Below, in pieces: positions 35,423 through 44,715 of a stretch of DNA of 64,000 nucleotides. The notes beneath the pieces are model-generated. The model was not told the origin of the DNA. It saw nothing but the letters and a program-made list of their open reading frames with translations, and searched no databases. Every line of letters starts with the position of its first letter. The first letter of the stretch is position 1. Origin of the DNA: Komagataeibacter melaceti (GTDB lineage: Bacteria; Pseudomonadota; Alphaproteobacteria; Acetobacterales; Acetobacteraceae). The stretch spans positions 1 to 64,000 of the forward strand of contig NZ_QUWV01000033.1 in assembly GCF_003403295.1 (NCBI RefSeq). Direction: 5' to 3'. The translations under genes and the position numbers were made by a program.

Positions 35423-36007
35423 ATGGCTCCCTTCACGACAACTCCAGGCTGCAGCCTGACCGGCCACCTGCTGGTGGCAACCCCCGCCCTGACCGACCCG
35501 GCGTTCGCGCGCAGTGTCGTCTATCTATGCGCCCACACACCAGAAGACGGGGCCATGGGCCTTGTCGTCAACCGCCGCCTGTCACAACCCGTTCTGGATG
35601 ATGTGCTGGAGCAGCTTGGCATTGCCCCCGTGCCGCCACGCCGCCGGATCAACCTGTGCGCGGGCGGGCCGATGGATAACGGGCGCGGTTTCGTGCTGCA
35701 CACATCGGACTGGAGCGGCGATGGCAGCCTGCCGGTGGACCGCACCACCACGCTGACCGCCAGCCTGGACGTGCTGCGAGACATAGCCGATGGCAACGGC
35801 CCGGCCCATGCGCTGCTGGCCATGGGGCATGCAAGCTGGGACGCGGGCCAGCTTGAGGATGAAATGCTGCACCACAATGCGTGGATTACCGCGCCCGCTA
35901 CCGAAAGCATCGTGTTCGGCCCCGATCATGACGCCAAGTGGCGGCAGGCGCTGGCCAGCGTGCGGATCGACCCGGCATGGTTCAGCGCCGCCGCGGGCCA
36001 CGCCTGA
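35423..36007 (+). CDS. YqgE/AlgH family protein (UPF0301)
   Basis: 194 residues. Signatures include GHLLVATPALTDPAFARSVVYLC, GAMGLVVNRRL, and the later GHASWDAGQLEDEM. These are characteristic of UPF0301 (YqgE/AlgH). AlgH was linked to alginate regulation in Pseudomonas, but the molecular function is unclear. It is divergent from the ydfG gene across about 140 bases and convergent with the HAD gene. Confidence 0.95.
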   Translation: MAPFTTTPGCSLTGHLLVATPALTDPAFARSVVYLCAHTPEDGAMGLVVNRRLSQPVLDDVLEQLGIAPVPPRRRINLCAGGPMDNGRGFVLHTSDWSGDGSLPVDRTTTLTASLDVLRDIADGNGPAHALLAMGHASWDAGQLEDEMLHHNAWITAPATESIVFGPDHDAKWRQALASVRIDPAWFSAAAGHA

Positions 36008-36035
36008 ACGGCAGGCCTACGGCACTTTCGGCCAG

Positions 36036-36911
36036 TTACCAGCGCAGCGAGGGAATACAGGCCACCGGGGCCAGTCCCGCCGTGGTGGCTTCCGCCACCG
36101 CGAGGTCATAGTCAGGATTGCGGCCCTGCTCCCAGCTACCACCCAGCATTTCCTGATGGATGCCCCCCAGCACCCAGCAGCCGTCAATCCCCGCCGTTGC
36201 GGCGCCACGCATGTCGGTTGCCAGCGCATCACCCAGCGCCAGCACCCGATCACGCGGCACGGCCAGAAGTGACAGTGCCAGATCATAGACCTCCGGGTAA
36301 GGCTTGCCGATCCAGCGCACAGTGCCGTTACGTTCCTCGTACCAGCTTGCCATTGCCCCCGCACAGATCAGGCGCTGCCGGCCGCGAATGACCTGCTGGT
36401 CGGGATTCGCGCAGATCATGGGCAGCTTGTGGGCCACGCATTTCTCCAGCAGGGGCAGGTAGGGGGTCATGTCCTCCTCCCCCAGATCGGCATCCGGGCC
36501 GGTATTGAGCACGAAATCGGCCTGTGCGGGGTCCGTGACCACATCCAGGTCCAGCCCCGCATAGACATCCACATCCTTGTCCGGCCCCAGATGTACCATC
36601 CGGCGGCCAAGGCCCGCGAACCACCTGTCGGTGCGCGCCGCCAGCATGCGGTGCGTACATTCGCCGCTGGTCATGATGGCGTCATACAGGTCAGCACTTA
36701 CGCCCATGCGGTGCAGGCCCGGCTCCACAGTGGCCGTGCGCCGGGGTGCGTTGGACAGCAGCACGACACGCTGCCCCCTGCCGCGCAGCCGCTTCAGGCA
36801 GTCCAGCACACCGGGATAGGGGGCAACACCGTTATGCACGACCCCCCACAGGTCCAGGATGAAGCCATCGTAGTCATCTGCAAGGTCGGCCAGCCCGTCA
36901 TGCCATTTCAT
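36036..36911 (-). CDS. HAD-superfamily hydrolase, class IIA (TIGR01459-like)
   Basis: 291 residues. The nucleophile motif is FILDLWGVV with D20; motif II Ser/Thr lies in VVLLSNAPRR. The C-terminal GKPYPEVYDLAL and LALGDALATDMRGA provide the Lys and acidic motifs. The class IIA cap lies in between. The family resembles NagD-type phosphatases, with unknown substrate. The start overlaps the pyrD stop by four bases, so the two are translationally coupled. Confidence 0.92.
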   Translation of the reverse strand: MKWHDGLADLADDYDGFILDLWGVVHNGVAPYPGVLDCLKRLRGRGQRVVLLSNAPRRTATVEPGLHRMGVSADLYDAIMTSGECTHRMLAARTDRWFAGLGRRMVHLGPDKDVDVYAGLDLDVVTDPAQADFVLNTGPDADLGEEDMTPYLPLLEKCVAHKLPMICANPDQQVIRGRQRLICAGAMASWYEERNGTVRWIGKPYPEVYDLALSLLAVPRDRVLALGDALATDMRGAATAGIDGCWVLGGIHQEMLGGSWEQGRNPDYDLAVAEATTAGLAPVACIPSLRW

Positions 36912-37984
36912 TTGAGCGCCGTGCCTTTCGCATCAGCCAGCGTCTCGAACCCACCTGCCCGCATGGCGCGCAGGGTCTCTGCCTTGAGGCGGGCGATAAT
37001 GCCCGGTCCCTCATAGACATAGGATGTATAGATCTGCACCAGATCCGCCCCTGCCCGCACGCGGTCAAGGATATCCGCGCCGGTCTCGATCCCACCGCAG
37101 GCCACCAGCGCCACGCGCCCGTCAACCACGCGGGCCACCCGTGCCAGCATCTCCTGTGCCAGCGTGCGCAGCGGGCGACCGGACAGGCCGCCCTTTTCCG
37201 TTGCATATGGGCTGCGCAGCCCGGCGGGGCGGGAAATGGTGGTGTTGGACACGATCAGCCCCTGCACGCCCCCCGCAATCGCGGCTTCGACCACGCTGGG
37301 CACGTCATCGGGCGCGATATCGGGCGAGAGCTTGACCAGCAGCGGCGGCCGCTCGGGGTGGGCGGTGTTGATCGCGTCCAGAATCCCCTTCAGCCGCGAG
37401 GCTTCCAGCAGGTCGCGCAGGCCCGGCGTGTTGGGGGAAGACAGGTTGATGACGATATAATCGACATAATGCTTCACCCGACCGACCAGCATCGGGTAAT
37501 CGCGCTCGGGGTCGGCACCGGTCTTGTTGATGCCAAGATTGGCCCCGACCGGCACATGCGCGCCCGGCACGCGCCGGGGCGAGGACACACGGTGCAGCCG
37601 CGCAAGGCGCACGGCAAAGCGGTCGATGCCCTGGTTGTTGAACCCCATGCGGTTGATGATGGCGCGGTCTTCGGTCAGCCGGAACAGGCGCGGCTGCGGG
37701 TTGCCGGGCTGTGGGCGGGGGGTGACGGTGCCGGCCTCGACCAGCCCGAAGCCCGAGCGCGCCAGCGGGCGGACCACCTGCGCGTTCTTGTCAAACCCGG
37801 CCGCCATGCCGATGGGATTGGGAAAACGCAGCCCCATGGCCCGTACGGACAGGGCCGGGTCATCAGCACCCGGGCGGGCGACACCACCCAGACCGAGCAG
37901 GAGGGCATCAAGGGCGATACGATGGGCGTCCTCGGGGTCCAGACGGCGCATCAGGGGCAGGATCATACGCGACATGATATTCAT
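36908..37984 (-). CDS. pyrD: Dihydroorotate dehydrogenase (quinone), class 2
   Basis: 358 residues with the N-terminal helical extension of membrane-associated class 2 enzymes (LPLMRRLDPEDAHRIALDAL). FMN-binding motifs GMAAGFDKNAQV, NRMGFNNQG, INLSSPNTPGLRDL and CGGIETGADI are present. It oxidises dihydroorotate to orotate and passes electrons to ubiquinone. It is coupled to the downstream HAD gene. Confidence 0.96.
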   Translation of the reverse strand: MNIMSRMILPLMRRLDPEDAHRIALDALLLGLGGVARPGADDPALSVRAMGLRFPNPIGMAAGFDKNAQVVRPLARSGFGLVEAGTVTPRPQPGNPQPRLFRLTEDRAIINRMGFNNQGIDRFAVRLARLHRVSSPRRVPGAHVPVGANLGINKTGADPERDYPMLVGRVKHYVDYIVINLSSPNTPGLRDLLEASRLKGILDAINTAHPERPPLLVKLSPDIAPDDVPSVVEAAIAGGVQGLIVSNTTISRPAGLRSPYATEKGGLSGRPLRTLAQEMLARVARVVDGRVALVACGGIETGADILDRVRAGADLVQIYTSYVYEGPGIIARLKAETLRAMRAGGFETLADAKGTALK

Positions 37985-38027
37985 GGAGGAATTGTTGCCG
38001 CAATTCCGCCGCCGGGGAAAGGGGCAA

Positions 38028-39230
38028 CTAGCCCGGCATGGCCTTCATCGCATCAACGGCAGCGGGCGGGTCCACCGGAAAGCGGATCAGGTAATAGGGC
38101 GGCACCCGCAGGTCATGGCCTCCATTGAACCCAGCAAGGCGGTTCCATTGCCCCAGCGTGCAGTAAACCATGTCACCATCAACAAAGATGCCATCGGGCG
38201 AGAGAACGCGCGGGTCATGGACCATGGTGTCGAACGTGCCATCGGTATTGCGGCGGAAAATGGCGTCATGCTCGAAATTGGTGGTGTAGATGCGGCCCTT
38301 CGCATCGGTGGCGAGGCCATCGGCCACGCCCTTTTCCCCCATGTCACGGATACCCTGCGCAAGCTGGGCGTCAGTTGCGGAAAAGGTGGAAAGGAGTGCC
38401 GTGGGGATGGCGTATAACCGCCTGCTGGTCAGCGGGCTGTAATACAGCGTGGCGCTATCGGGCGAGAGGGTAATGCCATCCACCCCGCCGGATACGAAGG
38501 CGGGCGGGTGCGTTGGGGGATCGAACACCAGCGGCCTGCCCTCCACCACCGCCATGAATCCATGCTCGGCCTGAATGGAGGGATGGCTGGCCAGCACGCG
38601 GCGCTGGCGGCCTGTCGCCACATCCACCACCACAAGGGCGGGTGAGGAACCAAAGGAGGAATCGGTTACATAAACCGTGCCCTCCGCCCCATGGGTCAGG
38701 TCCACGCGCAGGTCGTTCATGTGGCTGTCGGGCAGCAGGACGGGCGCATGCAGGATGATGCGGGCAAATACGCGATCGGTCGCGGGGTCGATGCCGATGA
38801 TCTTGGCAGCCCCGGGGGCCAGGGGCTGGCCTGCGAGCTTGCCGTCATCAATCATCCATAACCGCCCCCGCGTATCGGTCGTCATGCCATGCACCGACAT
38901 GAGGCGCGTGGCGGGGGGCCGGTCCGATGGCAGGCTCTGCGCGGCATCGGGATAGGCGCGCAGGCGGCCACCCTTCAGTTCCGCAAGGGTCGCGCCCTTG
39001 TGGTTGACCGCATGGCGGGGAAAACCCACGAAAATACGCCCCTGCGTCACCGCGATGCCCGATGGCCCGGGGCCGTTGAACCGGGCCACGATCTCGAACG
39101 GGCCGGAAGACGCCACGCCATGGTCACGGTTGCTTGCCCCCTGCGCGGGTTCCGCCGCACGGGCGCGGCCTGCCACTGCCACCGCCGGTGCGGCCAGCAG
39201 CAGGCCACGCCTGTTTATGGACATTGTCAT
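38028..39230 (-). CDS. Exported Yellow/major royal jelly protein-type beta-propeller
   Basis: 400 residues. The N-terminus NRRGLLLAAPAVAVAG looks like a Tat signal, with cleavage near ARAA. The body shows propeller-like repeats: GRLWMIDDG, SHMNDLRVDL, YVTDSS, GVDGITLSPDSATLYYSPL, YTTNFEHDAIFR and SPDGIFVDGDMVYC. These are typical of the MRJP/Yellow family, distant relatives of SMP-30/gluconolactonase. It lies 87 bases downstream of the dehydrogenase cytochrome subunit on the same strand. A periplasmic lactonase or sugar-binding role is possible but inferred. Confidence 0.85.
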   Translation of the reverse strand: MTMSINRRGLLLAAPAVAVAGRARAAEPAQGASNRDHGVASSGPFEIVARFNGPGPSGIAVTQGRIFVGFPRHAVNHKGATLAELKGGRLRAYPDAAQSLPSDRPPATRLMSVHGMTTDTRGRLWMIDDGKLAGQPLAPGAAKIIGIDPATDRVFARIILHAPVLLPDSHMNDLRVDLTHGAEGTVYVTDSSFGSSPALVVVDVATGRQRRVLASHPSIQAEHGFMAVVEGRPLVFDPPTHPPAFVSGGVDGITLSPDSATLYYSPLTSRRLYAIPTALLSTFSATDAQLAQGIRDMGEKGVADGLATDAKGRIYTTNFEHDAIFRRNTDGTFDTMVHDPRVLSPDGIFVDGDMVYCTLGQWNRLAGFNGGHDLRVPPYYLIRFPVDPPAAVDAMKAMPG

Positions 39231-39317
39231 CCCCTTCTCCCTTCTGCGGCCTTGCGTTCATTCATGCCCGTCATTGTGGCATGGGCAATCAGGGCACGGG
39301 GGCGGGCAGCTTCACAA

Positions 39318-40643
39318 TCAGTTCAGGGGCAGCGAGAGCGGCGGGTGCTCCGCCGCGAGCGTGCGCCGTATCCTGCCCACATCTTCCGCCGTTACGGCTG
39401 GCGCATTGTTGCCCCATGCCGCGCGGATGAAGGTGACGGTATCCGCCACGGCCGCATCATCCATGCGCGCGGCGAATCCGGGCATGACAAAGGCGGAAGG
39501 TGTCTGCCGCGTCGCACGCAGAACATGGCCCGCCAGCACGATACGGATGAGCGAATCCGGCGTGGGGTCCATGACCACGGGGTTGCCCGCCAGCGGCGGG
39601 AAAGTGGTGGGGTAGCCGCGCCCGTCGGTCCGGTGGCAGGCGGCACAGCTATCCACATACAGCGCCGCACCACGCGCGGACACATCACCCGCGCGCAGGG
39701 CAAGGGTCGCGGCGGGGTCGTATTTCCACCCATCCGCCGCCGGGGTCTGGGGCGAGAGGGTTTTCAGGAACCGTGCAATCGCAAGCTGGTCCGTGGGGGT
39801 CAGGTGCTGGGTGCCGTGGCCGATGGCGTCGGTCATCCCGCCAAAAGCCGCCCCCAGCGGCATGCGCCCGGTGGCGAGGAAGCGCACGATGTCCTGCTCG
39901 TTCCACCGCCCCAACCCGGTGCGGTTGTCCCCGCGCAGGCTGACGGGCCGCCAGCCATCAACCGGCGCGCCACCGGACAGGTAAACCGTGCCGTCCAGCG
40001 CCGTCAGGGCCTTTTCCTGCATGGTTATGGCGCGCGGGGTATGGCAGGCGCCGCAATGCCCCGGCCCCTCGACCAGATAGCTGCCACGGGCCACCAGCGC
40101 ATCGGGAAACTGGCGTTCGCGCATCTGGTGCTGGACTTCGCCCGGATCGGGTGCAAACAGCCTGCGCCACAGCACCAGCGGCCAGCGCATGGAAAACGGC
40201 CATGTCAGGCCCGTCTGGACCACAGGGTGGGAAACCGGCTTCACCCCATGCATGAAATAGGCGTACAGCGCATGCAGGTCGTCATCCGTCATCCGCGCGT
40301 AGGACGGATAGGGCATGGCGGGATACAGCGTCGCTCCATCGCGCCGGATGCCCTGGCGCAGGGCGCGTATGAACTCGGCCTCCGAATACCGGCCTATGCC
40401 GGTCTGGGTATCGGGCGTGATATTGGGTGCGTACAGCGTGCCCATGGGCAGGTGAAACGCCAGCCCCCCGGCAAAGGGCTCACCACCGGCCCTGGTGTGG
40501 CAGGCCCCGCAATCCGCCGCATGGGCCACATATTCCCCACGCGTGACCAGATCATCCGCCGCATGCGCACGACCTGCCGCCGCCAGCGCCAGCAGCATCG
40601 CCCCGAGCAGCCGCCCCCATGCCTTCAGCCGCATCCCCCTCAT
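39318..40643 (-). CDS. Tri-haem cytochrome c subunit of membrane-bound dehydrogenase
   Basis: 441 residues with a signal peptide (about residues 1-29, AHAAD). There are three CXXCH haem sites: C45-C48-H49, C197-C200-H201 and C333-C336-H337. Length and spacing match the cytochrome subunit of gluconate 2-dehydrogenase, fructose dehydrogenase and alcohol dehydrogenase complexes of acetic acid bacteria. It takes electrons from the flavoprotein and reduces ubiquinone at the outer face of the inner membrane. The start overlaps the flavoprotein stop by four bases. Confidence 0.95.
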   Translation of the reverse strand: MRGMRLKAWGRLLGAMLLALAAAGRAHAADDLVTRGEYVAHAADCGACHTRAGGEPFAGGLAFHLPMGTLYAPNITPDTQTGIGRYSEAEFIRALRQGIRRDGATLYPAMPYPSYARMTDDDLHALYAYFMHGVKPVSHPVVQTGLTWPFSMRWPLVLWRRLFAPDPGEVQHQMRERQFPDALVARGSYLVEGPGHCGACHTPRAITMQEKALTALDGTVYLSGGAPVDGWRPVSLRGDNRTGLGRWNEQDIVRFLATGRMPLGAAFGGMTDAIGHGTQHLTPTDQLAIARFLKTLSPQTPAADGWKYDPAATLALRAGDVSARGAALYVDSCAACHRTDGRGYPTTFPPLAGNPVVMDPTPDSLIRIVLAGHVLRATRQTPSAFVMPGFAARMDDAAVADTVTFIRAAWGNNAPAVTAEDVGRIRRTLAAEHPPLSLPLN

Positions 40644-42427
40644 CCCGCCAGCGGGCCGGGATGGGCAAGGTAGGTGACGCGGATATGGTGCGCCGCCCAG
40701 TACGCCAGCGCCGCGACCATGCCCGTGGGGTTATAGCCCGTCCCCTGCGGAAAGGCGTTCGCCCCGATCACGAACACATTATGCACATCCCATGACTGAA
40801 GGTAGCGGTTGAGCGCGCTGGTGCCGGGGTCCTCGCCCATGACTGCGCCGCCACCCAGATGGGTTGTCTGGTACTGCCGCGTATCGAACGGGCTGCCGAA
40901 CTCCCGCCGGACAAGGTGGACCTGACGCGCATCCATGGCCTTCGCCACATCCCCGATCCGGTCCACGACATAGCGGTTCATGCGGATATCGTTGTCTTTC
41001 CAGTCGAATGTCATGCGCAGCAGGGGCTGGCCGCAGGTATCTTTCCATGTCGGGTCGAGATCGAGATACACATCCCGATAGGCCATGTTCGCCCCATGGG
41101 CATCAATGCGCAGGGAATGGCGGTAGGTGTCGATCGTCCCCGCCTTCCACGCGCTGCCCCAGCGCGGGGTGCCGGGCGGGCCGCCAACATGCGCGGCACC
41201 TATCGGCTTGACCCCCGCCTGGTTGACCCATACCGGCGAGCCCCCCACAAAACCCAGCGGCCCGTGGTCGAAGTTCTCGCTATTGAAATCATCAAACGCC
41301 ACGCCGCCGCCGCCCGCGCCGATAAACTGGTTGGTCTCAACGCCGCGATCGAGCCAGACCGTGCTGGTCGTCACGTTCTGATAAACGAAATTACGCCCCA
41401 CCACCCCTTCGTTCCGGGCGGGATCGTACGGCCTGCCGATGCCGGACAGCAGCATGAGCCGCACGTTATGGAACTGGAATGCGGCAAGGATGACGATTTC
41501 CGCCGGCTGCATGCATTCCTGACCATCGGCATCGAGATAGGTCACGCCGGTCGCGCGCCTGCCATCGGCATCAAGTTCCACCTTCAGCACATGGCTGCTG
41601 CTGCGCAGTTCGAACAGCGGGTGACGCCGCAGCACCGGCAGGATGTTCACGTTGGGCGAGGCCTTGGAATACATGTAACAGGCATAGCCGCTGCAATAAC
41701 CGCAGAAGTTGCACGGCCCCATCTGCACGCCATACGGATTGACATACTGCTGCGAGGCATTGGCCGCGGGCAGGGAATAGGGGTGGAAACCCGCCTCCTC
41801 CGCCGCCTTGCGGAAGATGTGGGCGGTATAGACATCCTTCAGCGCGGGCAGCGGAAAATGGTCCGAGCGCGAGGGGGCAAAGACATTCCCCCGCCCCACG
41901 ACCTGACCGTTGACCCTGTAGGCCTCACCCGAGGTGCCGAACACCTTTTCCGCCTTGTCGAAAAAGGGTTCGAGTTCCTCGTAGGTCACGCCGTAATCCT
42001 GCAGGTTCATCCCTTCGGGAATGAAGGCGCGGCCATATTTCTCGATCACGCGCGAACGCAGGCGCAGGTCATCAGGCGCGATGCGGAAATGCACGCCCGA
42101 CCAGTGCAGACCCGCGCCGCCCACCCCCTCACCGGGCAGGAAGGCCGCCATGCGCCGGTAAGGCAGCGCCGTCTGCTGGCTGTTATTGCGGATCGTGACC
42201 GTGTTCTTGGACAGGTCCTGAAACAGCCGGTAGCGGAAATTGCCCTCCAGCTCATCAATCGAGGCGGGATAGGCCCCGTCTGCCGCCGTGCTACGGTCCG
42301 GCCCGCGCTCCAGCATGACAACCGAACGCCCGGCCTCCGTCATTTCCTTGGCCATGATGGACCCGGCCCAGCCGCCGCCCACAATCACCACGTCAACCGG
42401 GCTGAGCCTGCGTGCATCACCACTCAT
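40640..42427 (-). CDS. GMC-family flavoprotein subunit of membrane-bound dehydrogenase
   Basis: 595 residues. The FAD-binding motif G17-G-G-W-A-G22 opens the protein. A cysteine cluster C239-x2-C242-x2-C245-x4-C250 (CNFCGYCSGYAC) sits where related fructose and gluconate dehydrogenases hold a 3Fe-4S cluster. The C-terminal GMC signature HLGGGAVMGEDP is present. There is no own signal; the Tat signal of the small subunit should export it by hitch-hiking. The substrate could be gluconate, a ketogluconate, sorbitol or another polyol. It overlaps both neighbours by four bases. Confidence 0.95.
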   Translation of the reverse strand: MSGDARRLSPVDVVIVGGGWAGSIMAKEMTEAGRSVVMLERGPDRSTAADGAYPASIDELEGNFRYRLFQDLSKNTVTIRNNSQQTALPYRRMAAFLPGEGVGGAGLHWSGVHFRIAPDDLRLRSRVIEKYGRAFIPEGMNLQDYGVTYEELEPFFDKAEKVFGTSGEAYRVNGQVVGRGNVFAPSRSDHFPLPALKDVYTAHIFRKAAEEAGFHPYSLPAANASQQYVNPYGVQMGPCNFCGYCSGYACYMYSKASPNVNILPVLRRHPLFELRSSSHVLKVELDADGRRATGVTYLDADGQECMQPAEIVILAAFQFHNVRLMLLSGIGRPYDPARNEGVVGRNFVYQNVTTSTVWLDRGVETNQFIGAGGGGVAFDDFNSENFDHGPLGFVGGSPVWVNQAGVKPIGAAHVGGPPGTPRWGSAWKAGTIDTYRHSLRIDAHGANMAYRDVYLDLDPTWKDTCGQPLLRMTFDWKDNDIRMNRYVVDRIGDVAKAMDARQVHLVRREFGSPFDTRQYQTTHLGGGAVMGEDPGTSALNRYLQSWDVHNVFVIGANAFPQGTGYNPTGMVAALAYWAAHHIRVTYLAHPGPLAG

Positions 42428-43092
42428 GCCCGTTCCCCTGAAATCGAGACACTGCCCAGCGGGTAATGGGCGCCATAGCGGTCCACCCAGTCCATGAAAT
42501 CCGCCCGCGCGCCGGGAAAGCCCAGCATTGTCCAGCCGCCAAGGCCGGTATTGCCGCCATGTATGGGGTCACTGAAAGCGCCCTCCATCACATTGGCCAG
42601 CAACTGTTCAAAAAACACCGCCGAGGGAACTTCATCAAACACAAGGCTACCCTGCTCGGCCGCCCGCAGCAGGTCATCCTGCACCGCAGGCGCAAGGGCG
42701 GCGAAGGGCCTGCCATGGCGGGTGGTGGCGTGGGCGTTCATGCCGGTTATCCCGCGCTGGTACAGGTCGCGCGGGGTATAGGGTAACTGGTAACCAAGAT
42801 TGTCCGCCCCCTGCATGAAGGGACCGGCGAGGTACCAGCCTGCCCCGTGGCCGTAGGGGGTCTGCATCTGCATGTCGATAAAACGGGGTACGTCCAGCGC
42901 CAGCGCGCCGGGGCCATGGATATCAGCCGGGATCAGGCGGGCACAGGCCGCGATCAGGAAATCCCATTGCGGGGCATTGAAAAAACGTGGCGCATAGGGA
43001 GGCCGTGTAGCGGCCGATGCGCCGAAAGCGGGAACCGTGCCACATGCCGCCACCCCCGCAAGCCCCTGCATGAAACGCCGCCGTGATGGCAT
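42424..43092 (-). CDS. Gluconate 2-dehydrogenase subunit 3 family protein (Tat-exported small subunit)
   Basis: 222 residues from the Met of MPSRRRFMQG at 43092; an ATG at 43134 would add 14 residues before the signal. The twin-arginine motif SRRRFMQGLAG and cleavage near GASAA indicate Tat export. The mature sequence LIPADIHGPGALALDVPRFID and later NTGLGGWTMLGFPGA are typical of gluconate dehydrogenase subunit 3. The small subunit is needed for export and stability of the GMC subunit. First gene of the three-gene dehydrogenase operon. Confidence 0.92.
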   Translation of the reverse strand: MPSRRRFMQGLAGVAACGTVPAFGASAATRPPYAPRFFNAPQWDFLIAACARLIPADIHGPGALALDVPRFIDMQMQTPYGHGAGWYLAGPFMQGADNLGYQLPYTPRDLYQRGITGMNAHATTRHGRPFAALAPAVQDDLLRAAEQGSLVFDEVPSAVFFEQLLANVMEGAFSDPIHGGNTGLGGWTMLGFPGARADFMDWVDRYGAHYPLGSVSISGERA

Positions 43093-43598
43093 GAGCCGTA
43101 AACTGCCAATACCCAAAAAATGCCTTCCCGCCATACCTGCGTCTATGTGCTGAACCGTTTCCGTTTATCCGTAGGCAACGGATTGATGTGTGGTCGATTC
43201 TTCCGATAATTTTATTAATAGCAAGAAAATATGATGTGTGGGGACGCGCGGCATAATCCAGCGCACATCTAACGGAAAGGTTATTCCACTTTCAGAAAGG
43301 CGGTGTTTCCTGACGCTTTTTGGGCAAAAGCCTCCCCGGAAAATTTCCTGATAATTTACACGATGTTTTTGTCATCAGGCTTTCGCAAACACTCCTGTAC
43401 GGGTCCATCTGGCATGATGCGCCAGGCATTGGCCGGATGGGCGTCCTCAAAAACAGGGAACACCAGAAATACAGGATATTATATTACGGACGTTTTATTA
43501 ATACATGGAATTATACAATAAACATGTAGCAGATTTCCCATCCGATATTCATTCCCCTCTCCTTGACCCGGCACATTCCCCGCAATATCCACGCACGC
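43093..43598. other. Intergenic region with decayed dispersed repeat
   Basis: About 500 bases between the divergent dehydrogenase operon and cobD; composition is clearly lower in GC than the genes. No credible gene. It should hold both promoters. I looked for a cobalamin riboswitch (B12 box with upstream helices) before cobD and did not recognise one. A degenerate reversed copy of the MITE-like repeat lies at 43289-43357. Confidence 0.6.
43289..43357 (-). repeat. Degenerate partial copy of the dispersed MITE-like repeat
   Basis: Read on the minus strand, this stretch contains AAAAAGCGTCAGGAAACACC followed by GCCTTTCTGAAAG. It closely parallels AAAAAGCTTCAGGAAACGCC followed by GCCTTTTTGAAAA of the copies at 44716 and 56539. 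Both terminal repeats are missing or decayed. Confidence 0.55.
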
Positions 43599-44636
43599 AT
43601 GCATCTTTCCCTTTTTACATGCCGCAACGTCGCCACTGCCTGCATCGCATCCGTCACCGATGCGCTGATCGGCTATCCACAGGCGCTGGTCAGCCGGATC
43701 GGGCATCCGGTCATGTGGATCGGCCACCTGATCGACAGGCTTGATATGGGCCTCAACCGCCCTGCCCTGCCGCCTGCGCGCCGCAGGGCCAATGGCTTTA
43801 TCGCGGCGGGACTGATCGTGACAGTGCCGACACTCTCGGCCCTGCTGGCGGAACGGGTATTGAGGCGCGTGCTACCCCGCTGGCTGGCGCTTCCGGTCAC
43901 GGCGCTGATGGCGGGCACGCTGGTCGCACAGCGATCCCTCCATGACCATGTGCTGGCGGTTGCACGGGCGGCGGAGGACAGCCTGCCCGCCGCACGTCAG
44001 GCTGTTTCCCACATTGTGGGCCGTGATCCCGAACAGCTTGATGAGGCGGGCGTGCTGCGTGCGGCGACCGAGACACTGGCGGAAAATTTTTCCGATGGCA
44101 TCGTCGCTCCCCTGTTCTGGATGGCGGCGGGGGGCCTGCCGGGCGCGGTGTTCTACAAGGCCACCAACACGGCTGACAGCATGATCGGCCACCGCACCCC
44201 CCGGCATGAAGCCTTTGGCTACGCCGCCGCCCGGCTGGATGATCTGGTCAACCTGCCTGCCTCCCGCCTTTCGGCGCTATGGATCATTCTGGCGGCAGCC
44301 ACCATGCGCGGCATGGATGCAGGCGGGGCGCTGCGCATCCTGCGGCGGGACGCCACGACCCACCGTTCCCCCAATGCAGGCTGGCCAGAAGCCGCGATGG
44401 CGGGCGCGCTGGGCATACGCCTGTCCGGGCCGCGCGCCTATAATGGCGTAAGTGTCGATGAACCATGGGTCGGGGATGGCAACGCCACGCTACGCCCGCA
44501 GGACCTGTACCGTGCGCTGGCGCTATACCGCCGTGCCTGCCTGATCCAGACCCTGGCGGGCCTTGCCGGGCTGGGGCTGCTCACGCGCAGTGTGCAGCGG
44601 CGGAAAGGAAAACATTTGCCCCCCTTGCGCGGCTGA
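43599..44636 (+). CDS. cobD: Adenosylcobinamide-phosphate synthase (CbiB/CobD)
   Basis: 345 residues from the ATG at 43599. Conserved features are DALIGYPQALVSRIGHPVMWIG at the N-terminus, AATETLAENFSDGIVAPLFW, and NTADSMIGHRTPRHEAFGYAAARLDD, followed by SPNAGWPEAAMAGALGIRLSGP. Several hydrophobic segments place it in the membrane. It attaches aminopropanol (or its phosphate) to adenosylcobyric acid. It is convergent with the cobQ-cobO-cobU group. Confidence 0.96.
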   Translation: MHLSLFTCRNVATACIASVTDALIGYPQALVSRIGHPVMWIGHLIDRLDMGLNRPALPPARRRANGFIAAGLIVTVPTLSALLAERVLRRVLPRWLALPVTALMAGTLVAQRSLHDHVLAVARAAEDSLPAARQAVSHIVGRDPEQLDEAGVLRAATETLAENFSDGIVAPLFWMAAGGLPGAVFYKATNTADSMIGHRTPRHEAFGYAAARLDDLVNLPASRLSALWIILAAATMRGMDAGGALRILRRDATTHRSPNAGWPEAAMAGALGIRLSGPRAYNGVSVDEPWVGDGNATLRPQDLYRALALYRRACLIQTLAGLAGLGLLTRSVQRRKGKHLPPLRG

Positions 44637-44715
44637 ACGCCTGAATCCTTCCCTTTTTCGCGACCATGCCGCCCCGATCCGGCTGCCGGATGCGGAACAG
44701 GCTGGCATTGCCTTA

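Noticed and set aside
38889-40673. Plus-strand open frame of 594 codons opposite the propeller and cytochrome genes
   Set aside because: Antisense to a clear tri-haem cytochrome c and a propeller protein; no domain recognised.
43619-43660. GCCACTGCC motif near the start of cobD as a possible cobalamin riboswitch box
   Set aside because: It lies inside the cobD coding sequence, and the other conserved riboswitch helices are not present upstream.
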